Assembly: GCA_021203545.1 (NCBI GenBank) | Contig: JAJQAZ010000165.1 | Span: 1-57,608, forward strand | Length of the DNA: 57,608 nt | From: Tannerellaceae bacterium | GTDB taxonomy: Bacteria > Bacteroidota > Bacteroidia > Bacteroidales > Tannerellaceae | Reading direction: 5' to 3' | Part shown: in pieces, positions 9,227 to 18,640 of the stretch | How positions within the stretch are numbered: the stretch's first letter is position 1 | Layout of the letters: each line of letters starts with the position of its first letter | The notes under the pieces: generated by a model | Told to the model about the DNA's origin: nothing | The model's database searches: none | The model's input: the letters and a program-made list of their open reading frames with translations, nothing else | Position numbers and translations under genes: made by a program

Positions 9227-11437
9227 TTATAAACCTAATTCCAACTGATTTTTAACCAGTGTATAATAGGCACCTTTTTTATTTGTTAATTCTTTGTGAG
9301 TTCCTTCTTCTATAATTTTACCTTTATCCATCACAATAATGTTATCGGCATTTTGTACGGTACTTAAACGGTGGGCCACTATAACCACTGTTTTACCTTT
9401 ATAAAATTCATTCAGGTTATCCAGAATAATTCGTTCGTTGTTGGCATCCAGTGAATTGGTTGCTTCATCGAAAAAGAGCATCTCCGGATTTTTATAAACG
9501 GCACGTGCAATCAGCAGGCGTTGCCGTTGTCCCTGGCTAATACCATCTCCCTCCATTCCTATCTTTGTATTGTATTTCAGGGGAAGTGACTCTATAAACT
9601 CTTTTATATTGGCAATCTCTACCGCCCGCAGCAAAGCCTGCTTATTTACTATATCTTCCCCTACCGCAATGTTATTGGCAATCGTATCAGAGAAAATAAA
9701 ACCATCCTGCATTACGGCTGCTGTTTTTTGTCGCCATACATGCGGATTAATATCTTCAATATCAATATCATTAATTTTAATTTTACCTTTATTGGGTGAG
9801 TAAAAAGCCAATAGCAACTTAATGAGTGTGGTTTTACCACTACCACTGGCGCCCACTACCGCTGTGATTTTATTTTGTGGAATCGTCAGGTTGATGCCGT
9901 TTAATACATAATCCCGGTCGGCACCGTTGTAGCTGAAATAGAGGTCTTCGATATGAAGGGTTTTATCCTCCGGCAGTTCATTGATACGGGATTCTATCAC
10001 CTCTTCTTCATCTTCTTTATTCAGGATCTCATTCAGGCGTTCCAGGCTTATTTTGGCATCCTGAGCCGCCTGAACAAATCCAATCACCTGTCCGATAGGC
10101 CCCGACAGTTGTCCGATAATATAACTAACAGACATCATCATACCCAATGTCATAGAACCATCAATAACGGCACGGGCGGATACGAAAGAGATAAATAAGG
10201 AGGTAGTCTGGTTAAAAAAGACTGAGCCCAATTGCTGGTATTGGCCTAACGCCATCCCTTTAAGGCTGATTTTGAAAAGTTTAAGCTGTATCCTTTCCCA
10301 TTTCCACCGTTGCTGCTTCTCGCAGTTATTGAGTTTGATCTCCTGCATCCCGGTAACCATCTGTACCAGATTACTCTGTTCGGCGGATGCCTGTGTAAAG
10401 CGGCTCATATCCAGTTTCCTGCGATATCGCATAAACAGCATGATCCAGGTCACATACAGGGAATTCCCTAAAATAAATATTCCTAAGATAGTTAAATTAT
10501 AATAAGCCAGAATAATAGCGAATATAATGAAATTGGCAAAAGAAAACAGAGTAGTGAGAGTAGAGCCAGTCAAAAACGATTTGATCCTTTCGTTATCACC
10601 TATACGCTGCATAATATCCCCGACATTTTTTGTGTCAAAAAAGCGCAGCGGTAATTTCATTAATTTGGATAGAAAATCGGAAATCAGAGAAATACTGATG
10701 CGGCTGTTTACATGCAGTGTAATCCAATTGCGGATAAACTCTACTGCCAACTGGGTAATAGAAAGGATTAATTGAGCGATAAGTACCAGCGTTACAAAGC
10801 TAAGGTTGTGATTTCCGATACCCTGGTCTACAATTGCCTGTGTAAGAAAAGGAAGAAAAAGTGCCAATAAACTCCCTATCATCATACCGATAATGAGTTG
10901 GATCATCTGTGACCGGTAAGGGGTCAGGTAACGGAGGAAATAGCTTAACCCTTTTTCTTTTTTCTCTTCCAGGTATTCATTGTCATAGAATTCGGGTGCA
11001 GGTGTCAGGAGCAGGGCTGTACCGGTATCCTCCTGGCCCTCTTTTGTACTGATCCAGCACCTGAGAAACCCTTCTTTATCCATTACATATTTTTCGCCTG
11101 CCGGATCGGATATTTTTATTTTGTATTCTCCGTTCCTTTTTCTGCTGATGCCATAACAAACTACAAAATGATTCTGGTTCCAATGTAAAATACAGGGGAA
11201 GGGCAGTGCACTTTCCAACTGCTCAAAAGTGATCTTCACCCCACTGGTACGGAATCCGATGCTTTCTGCCGCATCACTGATCCCCAACATAGAAACCCCG
11301 GAACGGGTAATAAAACTTTTTTCACGTAAATATTGTATGCTGTAATTCCTACCATAATATTTAGCGATCATTCGCAAACAGGTAGGACCACAGTCCATTG
11401 CATCCAGTTGTTTATAGTTGGGGAAAGATAATTTCAT
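9227..11437 (-). CDS. Peptidase-containing ABC exporter (C39), bacteriocin/RiPP type
   Basis: 736 aa, the usual length. The N-terminal C39 Cys protease has Cys16 in MDCGPTC, His90 in NQNHFVV and Asp111 in ISDPAG, the catalytic triad that cuts after double-glycine leaders. A six-helix membrane domain follows (about 165-440). The ATPase has Walker A GASGSGKTT, signature ISQGQRQR and Walker B MLFFDEATNSLD. It should remove the leader ending in RGG from the precursor at 18-226 and export the core. It lies between LanC-like protein 3 and HlyD with short gaps. Confidence 0.95.
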   Translation of the reverse strand: MKLSFPNYKQLDAMDCGPTCLRMIAKYYGRNYSIQYLREKSFITRSGVSMLGISDAAESIGFRTSGVKITFEQLESALPFPCILHWNQNHFVVCYGISRKRNGEYKIKISDPAGEKYVMDKEGFLRCWISTKEGQEDTGTALLLTPAPEFYDNEYLEEKKEKGLSYFLRYLTPYRSQMIQLIIGMMIGSLLALFLPFLTQAIVDQGIGNHNLSFVTLVLIAQLILSITQLAVEFIRNWITLHVNSRISISLISDFLSKLMKLPLRFFDTKNVGDIMQRIGDNERIKSFLTGSTLTTLFSFANFIIFAIILAYYNLTILGIFILGNSLYVTWIMLFMRYRRKLDMSRFTQASAEQSNLVQMVTGMQEIKLNNCEKQQRWKWERIQLKLFKISLKGMALGQYQQLGSVFFNQTTSLFISFVSARAVIDGSMTLGMMMSVSYIIGQLSGPIGQVIGFVQAAQDAKISLERLNEILNKEDEEEVIESRINELPEDKTLHIEDLYFSYNGADRDYVLNGINLTIPQNKITAVVGASGSGKTTLIKLLLAFYSPNKGKIKINDIDIEDINPHVWRQKTAAVMQDGFIFSDTIANNIAVGEDIVNKQALLRAVEIANIKEFIESLPLKYNTKIGMEGDGISQGQRQRLLIARAVYKNPEMLFFDEATNSLDANNERIILDNLNEFYKGKTVVIVAHRLSTVQNADNIIVMDKGKIIEEGTHKELTNKKGAYYTLVKNQLELGL

Positions 11438-11449
11438 TTGTTAAATATA

Positions 11450-12139
11450 TTAATTCAATAATTTAAATGCAATAGCTGTGTATCCGTTTTTCAAAATACC
11501 AAAAGGTCTTTGGGTAAAAATTGTTTTTTCCTGGAATTTACATTTTGATGATAATTTTTTAAGGATATCCATGTTTTCTATTATTTCTTTTTTATCTGAA
11601 ATATCGCGAAGTTTATGCATTAATTCCTCTTTTTCATTGTCTGAATCCGGCAATTTTTCCAATGCAATAAGCAGATCATAAATGTAACCCGATTGCAAAA
11701 GAATATTATTCTTATCTTTCCGGTTGTAACAGCGGCTGATAGCATACCGGGCAATACCCTTTAAACCTGTTTCGAGTTTCTGGTCTTTGATATATCTTAC
11801 ATCCCATTCCATAATCCTCGCATCAATATCTTCCAGTATATCATCCGGATCTGCTTTTACAAAGTTGTTACGAATCAGATATTCTATCCCCCAGGCAATA
11901 CCACACAAACCATCCTGAAAGTTCTTGGTTGTATCCATATGGGTTTCCAGATAAATTTCGTCCAGCAGATTACCTGCAAATTTTTCGTAAATCCTGTTTT
12001 GTGTATACTGTGCATAGTGATAGAAAAAAATTGTGATTCCCATTTTTCCATTTAATAGACCTGGGTTTTCAATAAAACTGGCATTCCACATTAGATGCCG
12101 GACCAAACGGGGTAGAATAAGGTTATTTGTTGTTTGCAT
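11450..12139 (-). CDS. Short LanC-like protein 3
   Basis: 229 aa, first gene of the minus-strand operon. It has NPGLLNGKMGITIFFYHYAQY, DGLCGIAWGIEYLI and the C-terminal ILKNGYTAIAFKLL, aligning with the other two LanC-like proteins. Like them it lacks WCYG/CHG zinc ligands and is about half the length of a true LanC. It is only 12 bases upstream of the exporter gene. A role in holding or presenting the peptide, or a degenerate cyclase subunit, are possibilities; neither can be shown from sequence. Confidence 0.66.
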   Translation of the reverse strand: MQTTNNLILPRLVRHLMWNASFIENPGLLNGKMGITIFFYHYAQYTQNRIYEKFAGNLLDEIYLETHMDTTKNFQDGLCGIAWGIEYLIRNNFVKADPDDILEDIDARIMEWDVRYIKDQKLETGLKGIARYAISRCYNRKDKNNILLQSGYIYDLLIALEKLPDSDNEKEELMHKLRDISDKKEIIENMDILKKLSSKCKFQEKTIFTQRPFGILKNGYTAIAFKLLN

Positions 12140-12213
12140 AAATTCAAATTTTACATTGGTTTGTGAATGGGCATATTCTTTATTAAATAAATGATGAATG
12201 AATACATAGGGAA

Positions 12214-12221
12214 CAAATATA
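12214..12221 (-). promoter_or_regulatory. Putative Bacteroidetes -7 box for the exporter operon
   Basis: On the minus strand this reads TATATTTG, matching TAnnTTTG, about 75 bases before the ATG of LanC-like protein 3. A clear -33 TTTG is not seen at the expected distance, so the call is tentative. Confidence 0.4.
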
Positions 12222-12285
12222 AATTAATTAACCTGAAATATCCATATGGATAGGGAAAGAAAAATCATAATAGCATAATAAAACC

Positions 12286-12317
12286 AAACAGGCCGCCTCA
12301 TTTGAGGCAGCCTGTTT
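12286..12317 (-). terminator. Hairpin terminator after the lipoprotein gene
   Basis: The arms aaacaggccgcctca and tgaggcagcctgttt form a long stem with a tight loop, about 20 bases after the stop of the lipoprotein gene at 12339. On the minus strand a T-containing tail follows. It also isolates the RiPP cluster from the genes to its right. Confidence 0.75.
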
Positions 12318-12338
12318 CCATATAGGGTCGATTAAATG

Positions 12339-13169
12339 TTATTTCAATAACGCATCACGGATTGCTAATATTTCAGCATTTTGTGATCTTGCGGTATTGA
12401 TTGTTTCTACTTTATCTTTCAACGGTTCGATTGTTTGTTTCATTTCGTTCAGTTCAGGATAGTAAACCGACAGATCCTGGGCGATTTCTCCTAAAATATT
12501 CAAGCGTCCTTCCATGTTTTCAGAAAGTCCGGCTGATGTAGCATCCCCTTTTATAACCAATGATGGATTTGCCAGCAGGCAGGCATATTCGGATGCCATA
12601 CCGCCTAACATTTCCAGTTGCACATCAATCTTATCGTTGTCTGCCATTGCATCGATCAGTCTGTTTTCCTGGTCTTTTGTAAAGGTCTTAAAATCTTCCT
12701 TCGAAGCATTCGCCGGAGCCTGCTGTTTCATAATATCCTGTACAAAAGCGATGTTCAGGTCGGAAGTTAATTTCACCAATACATTTTCAAGTTCGCCGGT
12801 AGGTTGTCCGGTAGCTTTCAGAATATTGTAATCTGCAAAATACATACCGCATGCACGTGCTTTCTGAGACTGTGTATTCAATTCGGCTGCTTTTGCAACA
12901 GGCAGCATATAGGATAAGTCTCCTACCCCAATACTTACATCTTTCGCATATAAACGATAAGGTAATTCAGAATCCGGCATGTCTTTTAACAGGGTAACTG
13001 TTTCGACTTTCAACTCTTCAGTCAATAAGTTTTTGGTGGCACTTCCTGCAACAACTGCTGCATCTTCAATTTTTGCAGCATCACCTTTCGTTTGAGAACC
13101 ACCTCCACATGACACCATTCCCCATGTACAAAAAGATAAGGATAACAGATAAATAAAATTCTTTTTCAT
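12339..13169 (-). CDS. Lipoprotein of unknown function
   Basis: 276 aa. The signal peptide ends in a lipobox (MVSC, with GGGS after the Cys), so the protein should be lipid-anchored after export; the run of Gly may favour surface export in Bacteroidetes (inference). The rest is largely helical with no motif I recognise. It is 33 bases downstream of the ABC-2 exporter gene on the same strand and is likely cotranscribed with it. Confidence 0.75.
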   Translation of the reverse strand: MKKNFIYLLSLSFCTWGMVSCGGGSQTKGDAAKIEDAAVVAGSATKNLLTEELKVETVTLLKDMPDSELPYRLYAKDVSIGVGDLSYMLPVAKAAELNTQSQKARACGMYFADYNILKATGQPTGELENVLVKLTSDLNIAFVQDIMKQQAPANASKEDFKTFTKDQENRLIDAMADNDKIDVQLEMLGGMASEYACLLANPSLVIKGDATSAGLSENMEGRLNILGEIAQDLSVYYPELNEMKQTIEPLKDKVETINTARSQNAEILAIRDALLK

Positions 13170-13202
13170 ATTGAATATTTTAATAATTTATATTTTACCA
13201 TA

Positions 13203-16121
13203 TTAGTATTCGTTTCTCTTTCTCATAAATCCTGCCGGAAACTCTGCGAATATAACGATTATCATTAATAATACAAAGAATCCGAGAACCAATAAATTAA
13301 ATGCATATGTAGAAAGAGTGTATCCTCCTAAATTTTTTTCAGAACTATAGAAGTGTGCTCTACCTGCTTTATTATCAGGCTTTATATATACTTGTCCGAT
13401 CTTCGGATAGAGCCGGTTCTGACTTTTTTTATAGAAACGGCTACTACCGATCCCGGTTACCATATCTTCGATTGCTTTGTTATGGTTTCTTTTCTTTAAA
13501 TCATTGATATAATCACTACCATAATTGCGTATATCTTCTTTGTGTAATTGATCCAGATAGGCTGTATAATTATGTGCTCTTTCTTTCAGTTTATCAGTCG
13601 CTTTATCAATATAATCCAGATAGGAATCACCGGATTGATAGGGCTCGATCCTGGCTATTTTACCTAATATCTTCAATTCGTTTTCGATAAATATTTTTTC
13701 ATTATCATTTGTGTCCTGATTATATCTGTAAATAGCACTGCGTATTTCCGGGGCATGAATATCGCCGTAATATTGTGCCAGAAACTTCTCTCTTTCCACG
13801 ATGAAATAGTTAGCCTGATAGGCATTTGAACTGAATTGTTCAACAACCAATGCTTCGAAAGCCCAGCGCGAAGGAATCACTTCACCGATGACGGGCACAA
13901 TATTTTTCTGCGAAGCCTTCGTATTCAGATCGTCAAAATGTACCACCAAACCACACAGTAATATCTGTGGAATCAGCAGGAGCGGAATCGAAATGTAAAT
14001 GGCAACAATCGAATTCAGAGTCTGCGAAAGCCATAAGCCGGTCAGATTGGCCACAAATGCAGTTATCCATAAAATACTCCACCAGATAAAAAACATATCC
14101 CAGCCAACCCCGATAATCGCATTACCGATCAATATAAACAGGAATGTCTGAATACCGGAAACACAAAAAACATAGAATATCTTGGAGAGTAAATAGCTGC
14201 CACGGCTAAGCCGGAGGAATCGTTCCCGTTTCAGAAGCGAACGGTCTTTGATAATCTCCTCCGCACTGATACTCATACCGATAAACGTTACCACAATAAC
14301 AGCCATGAAGATGTAAGAAATAAAATTCTTATTACTCCATAATGTATAATCAGTATCCTCCATATAACGGGATAGCAGTGCTACAATAACAGCCAGGATA
14401 GGAGCCTCCAATAATGCGATAAGCAAATATTGCGTATTCGTTAATTTCGTTTTTACATTCCTTTCCAGAAAGAGGAGAAACTGCTTCCGGAGTGAAGGTT
14501 GTTGCTGCTCGTTTTCCGGTAGGGGAGTTATATCGACGGCATTGAATGCCGGCCGTTTTTGTAAATATTTATTGTGCCATTCCTCAGGGGTGAATTTCCG
14601 TAAGGAAGTTTGGTTACCTGAATCATCAAACCGTTTAGAGTCAATAATATTCAGAATCAGTTCCGGATTCACATTTCCACAAACATCGCACACACTGGTA
14701 TAGGGGTCTGTGTATTTGGCAGCCTGCTTGAAATAGGTAATTGCTTCGATCGGGTTACCGTCATAAATAGGATATCCTCCTTTGTCGAGCAGCCATAAAC
14801 GGTCGAACAACTTATAGATCTCTGAAGAGGGTTGGTGAATATTGATAACAACCAATTTCCCCCGGTGGGTTTGTTCTTTCAACAGGGTAATCACCTTTTC
14901 GGAATCAGAAGAGGAGAGTCCGGATGTTGGTTCGTCCAGGAACAGGATTGCCGGTTCGCGTATCAGTTCCAGCGCAATATTCAGCCGTTTACGTTGTCCG
15001 TCGCTAATTGTTTTATTCAGAGGCGAACCTACCCGCAATGTTTTTATCTCTTTCAGATCCAGATCCTTTAATACGGAATCCACCTTTCCGGCCAATTCTT
15101 CATCCACGAGTTTATCGAAACAGAGCCGCGCTGTATACCATAAATTCTGGTACACGGTTAATTCTTCAATTAACAGGTCATCCTGCGGAACAAACCCAAT
15201 CAGCCGTCGTGCTTCCGGTGTTTGCAAAGAGTAGCCGTTGATCGTCACTTCTCCTTCGTCCGGACAAATATTCCCGTTCAGTATGCCCAGTAAGGTAGAT
15301 TTTCCAACCCAACTGCCCCCCCCCATAATCGCTGTTAATTATCCGGAACACAGATCAAACGAGAAATTATGTATTCCATTCCGGCTGTTAGGGAAGGTAA
15401 AATTGATATCCCGCCCCGATAAATAGACCCACTCTTTATTTTCCAAATGGTTGAACACAGCCAGCAGGTCACTGTAATAGATGGGTTGAAACAGCGGGCT
15501 TTTAATTACACTGCTGTGTTGCCACGAATAAAACATATCGGGCGTAACCGGATTATCGTTCAGTAAGACCATACCACTGCCGTAATATGTAAAGATCATT
15601 TTTTCAAAACGATCCAGGTAAAGCACACGGATATAACCTTCCAGGCCTTCACTGTAAATATGGTTGTCACTTTCTTCAGGATTGCTGTCGATTGTCAGTA
15701 TAGACGGGTAGTCTCCTCCGGTAATGAATACAAGAGCTTCTTTAAACTCTTCATCGGAAATATTAAAAAGTCCGGCAACCAACCGGAACAGTAAAATATG
15801 TTCTTTAAATTGCTGACTGTTAGAATAGGCAAATTCAATAAAGCGGATCAGCATCAACAACTGTTCCTCCTGTGTCAGTTTCACCTGCATCTGTGCACAT
15901 ACATTCCGGATAATCATCTCTTTATCTACCGGAATCACAGAATCATCATACATATCCCGCAGGGCTGTGTACAACTCAATATGTTCTTTATGGTCGCGGA
16001 CACCGAAATGACTTGACAGATACGAGTATACTGCTTTGTAAGCCTGTTCGGAATTAATCTTTACGATAGATGCAAAGACAGTAAACAGATTCAGGAGTCC
16101 GTTTAGAATACTTTCGTTCAT
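13203..16121 (-). pseudogene. ABC-2 type exporter with helical N-terminal domain (internal stop)
   Basis: A fused ATPase/permease of about 970 aa. A helical N-terminal region resembling TerB-type domains (from ATG 16121, MNESILNGLL) leads to an ABC ATPase with signature SDGQRKRL and Walker B AILFLDEPTSG. A permease with about six membrane helices follows, with a large soluble insert near the C-terminus. An in-frame TAA at 15339-15341 replaces a probable Gln codon (FDLCSG-stop-LTAIMG). The Walker A, normally GxxGxGKS, reads GGSWVGKS, with Trp in place of a required Gly. Both lesions lie within 35 bases beside a run of nine G on the coding strand, so error in that stretch is possible. Substrate unknown. 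Confidence 0.8.
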
Positions 16122-16220
16122 GTATGGTTTTTTTCGCCTTTCCTGATAACTCACACAAAGATAAATCTAAACCACGAAAATAAACCTATGCAATGGGAAA
16201 TAATTAAAAAAGAAAATAAA

Positions 16221-16295
16221 AACACGGAGACACGGAGGCACGGAGTTTTATATTTATTTCAATAATATTTCTCCGTGCCTCCGTGTCTCCGTGTT
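16221..16295. repeat. Perfect 25-bp inverted repeat with 25-base loop
   Basis: The arms 16221-16245 and 16271-16295 are exactly complementary and are themselves built from the word ACGGAG(R)CACGGAG. It begins 9 bases after the stop of the antiporter gene. On the minus strand it is followed by a T-rich stretch, so it can serve as the terminator of that gene. Confidence 0.9.
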
Positions 16296-16303
16296 GATCT
16301 TTA

Positions 16304-17566
16304 TTACACCTCAATCCTTTTAGCGAGTTTTCCGATTGTTAATCCTTGGAATACGATTGAAAAGACTACTACGAAATAGGTGATTGCTACGATAAAGTTG
16401 CGGTAGTGTGTATCGGTAATAGAGAGGGCCAGGGCAATGGATACACCTCCCCGTAAACCTCCCCAAACAAGGATGAGGAAGGTTCCGTGAGAAAACTTTT
16501 CCCTGAATGGAATAACGAGAGTGGGAATTTTAATGGCGATATACCGGGCAAAGAGCACTATAAGAATAGCACATATGCCCACTACCCAGTAGTGCCGCAG
16601 ATTGGGAATCAATAAAATTTCGAACCCGATCAGTAAAAACAACAGTGCATTCAGAATTTCATCCGTTAACTCCCAGAAGGTTTTCACAAAACTATTATCC
16701 AGGTTCTTTTTCTTTGAATAATCCCTGCTGACATTCCCGATCACAATCCCGGCAAAAACCATGGTAAGAGGCCCCGACACATCAATCATCTGTGAAATAA
16801 TCAACCCGCTGATAACAACCGATAATGTGATCAGTACATTCAATTGCATATCTTTTGCCGTTTTCATGGCGTACCAGCCTATATACCCAAGGATAAGCCC
16901 TACAATTACAGCACCGAATATCTCTTTTACCAATAGCCATGATATGGAAACGGCTGTAATGTTTTCGACCTGCATTTTACCGTTGGCAATACTATAAAGT
17001 AGTGTAAACAAAACAACTGCAACCCCGTCGTTGAAGAGTGCTTCACCGGTGATTTTAGTCTCTATGGGTTTGGAAACTTTGGCTTCTTTCAGAATTCCCA
17101 GTACAGCAATTGCATCGGTAGGAGAGATAAGGGCACCGAACAGCAGGCAATAGATAAGCGAAGGTTGTATATCTAAATATAGATAAGGCAAAGCCAGAAC
17201 CAAAAAGTAATATAGAGCAAACCCTACAACAAAGGTGGAAATAATTACACTGAGAGTAGAAAACACGATAATGGAAAGTCTTTGCTCTTTCAGGTCGCTT
17301 AGATTTATCTGGATCGCGCCGGCAAACAGGAGGAAATAGAGCATTCCTCCCATAACTAATTGAGTGAAGTCTATATCATCAATTACATTATATATATTAA
17401 TCAGTGGTTCCGGATCGAACTTTTTGGTAAAAACCAGCAACATAGAGAAGATCATCGTAATGATCATCAATCCGATTTTAGAAGGAAACTTAAGTAAACG
17501 AATATTGATATAACTGAAAATCGTCGCGATAATAATCAGTATACCGAAAGAATAAAACAATCCCAT
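16304..17566 (-). CDS. Na+/H+ antiporter, CPA1/NhaP type
   Basis: 420 aa and almost entirely membrane-embedded, with about 12 helices. ALISPTDAIAVLGIL carries the conserved Asp of the CPA1 family's ion site, and GEALFNDGVAVVLF carries the ND motif; WGGLRGGVSIALALS is also typical. It exchanges Na+ (or K+) for protons across the inner membrane. Length and motifs are complete. It stands alone on the minus strand with a strong hairpin at its 3' end. Confidence 0.9.
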   Translation of the reverse strand: MGLFYSFGILIIIATIFSYINIRLLKFPSKIGLMIITMIFSMLLVFTKKFDPEPLINIYNVIDDIDFTQLVMGGMLYFLLFAGAIQINLSDLKEQRLSIIVFSTLSVIISTFVVGFALYYFLVLALPYLYLDIQPSLIYCLLFGALISPTDAIAVLGILKEAKVSKPIETKITGEALFNDGVAVVLFTLLYSIANGKMQVENITAVSISWLLVKEIFGAVIVGLILGYIGWYAMKTAKDMQLNVLITLSVVISGLIISQMIDVSGPLTMVFAGIVIGNVSRDYSKKKNLDNSFVKTFWELTDEILNALLFLLIGFEILLIPNLRHYWVVGICAILIVLFARYIAIKIPTLVIPFREKFSHGTFLILVWGGLRGGVSIALALSITDTHYRNFIVAITYFVVVFSIVFQGLTIGKLAKRIEV

Positions 17567-17643
17567 GGTTGAAAAATTGACAATGGATAATTATATTATT
17601 AACATGAAAGTATCCGGGATTGTTACTTTTGTTTTCTAATTCC

Positions 17644-17651
17644 TACCTTTG
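17644..17651 (+). promoter_or_regulatory. Bacteroidetes -7 promoter element for the EamA gene
   Basis: TACCTTTG matches TAnnTTTG and lies 18 bases before the ATG of the EamA gene, with TTTG/TTG words upstream that could act as the -33 element. Confidence 0.55.
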
Positions 17652-17668
17652 CAGATGATAAATTTCGA

Positions 17669-18573
17669 ATGCAGATGGGAACAGGAAAGTTATTTTGGTA
17701 TCATTGTATGGCAATTCTTACGGTTGCAATCTGGGGAACCACTTTTGTTTCAACCAAGATACTGATTGCCCATGGATTAACTCCCGTGGAAATTCTGTTT
17801 TACCGTTTTACAATCGCTTATATCTGTATCTGGTTTATTTCTCCTAAAAACTATTTTCCCGGAATTGGAAGGACGAGTTGTGGATGATTGGTATGGGGTT
17901 TACCGGTGGTTCCCTCTATTTCGTTTCTGAAAACACTGCGCTGGGTATTACGCTGGCTTCGAATGTATCCCTCATTATCTGTACAGCTCCTATCATGGTA
18001 GCCTTTATCGCATGGCTGTTGAACAGGAAAGAGAAATTAAAACGAAGCCTTCTGACAGGCTCTTTTATTGCCCTGGCCGGTGTGGCACTGGTTGTTTTCA
18101 ACGGAAACTATTATTTAAAAATCAGTCCTATAGGTGATCTGCTGACATTTATTTCAGCCCTGATGTGGGCCTGCTATTGTCTGATATTAAAGAAAATGAA
18201 TACCCGGTATCCTACGTTGTTTCTTACCCGGAAAGTATTTTTTTATGGAGTACTTACCTTGTTTCCGATGCTTCTTTTATTCCCGGGACATCTCTCTATC
18301 CATTTTGACACATCCATTCTTTCGTTGCCTGTGGTCTGGATAAACCTCCTATTTCTGGGTGTAGTGGCATCCATGCTTTGTTATATTATGTGGAATACGG
18401 CAGTTAAACAATTAGGCCCGGTGTATACTTCCAATTATATCTATATTGTTCCGCTGGTTACGGTTTTTGCTTCTGCTCTGATTTTGAATGAACCCGTTAC
18501 CTGGGTCTCTTTGCTGGGGGCTGCTTTTATTTTGTATGGAGTCTATTTTGTGGAAAGAAAAGGGTATTCATGA
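17669..18573 (+). pseudogene. EamA-family drug/metabolite transporter (single frameshift)
   Basis: About 301 aa with ten membrane helices in two EamA repeats; the first has TVAIWGTTFVSTK and the second ALMWACYCLILKK. The frame is lost in the A5 run at 17846-17850. One more A gives SPKKLFSRNWKDELWMIGMGF and joins both halves, so the gene may be whole in the organism. An inner-membrane exporter of small metabolites by family; the substrate cannot be told. It is divergent from the antiporter gene. Confidence 0.85.
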
Positions 18574-18640
18574 TGGAATACAGCAGAGCTATACAACAAA
18601 TCTATCTCTGTGTTGTTTATTTATCAACTAAAAAGTCACT

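Noticed and set aside
12140-12338. Search for a second precursor peptide gene
   Set aside because: Only a promoter-like box and a terminator were found; no small frame with a Gly-Gly leader is present.
14842-15234. Plus-strand 130-codon frame opposite the ABC-2 ATPase
   Set aside because: Antisense shadow of the ATPase domain, overlapping other shadows in a second frame.
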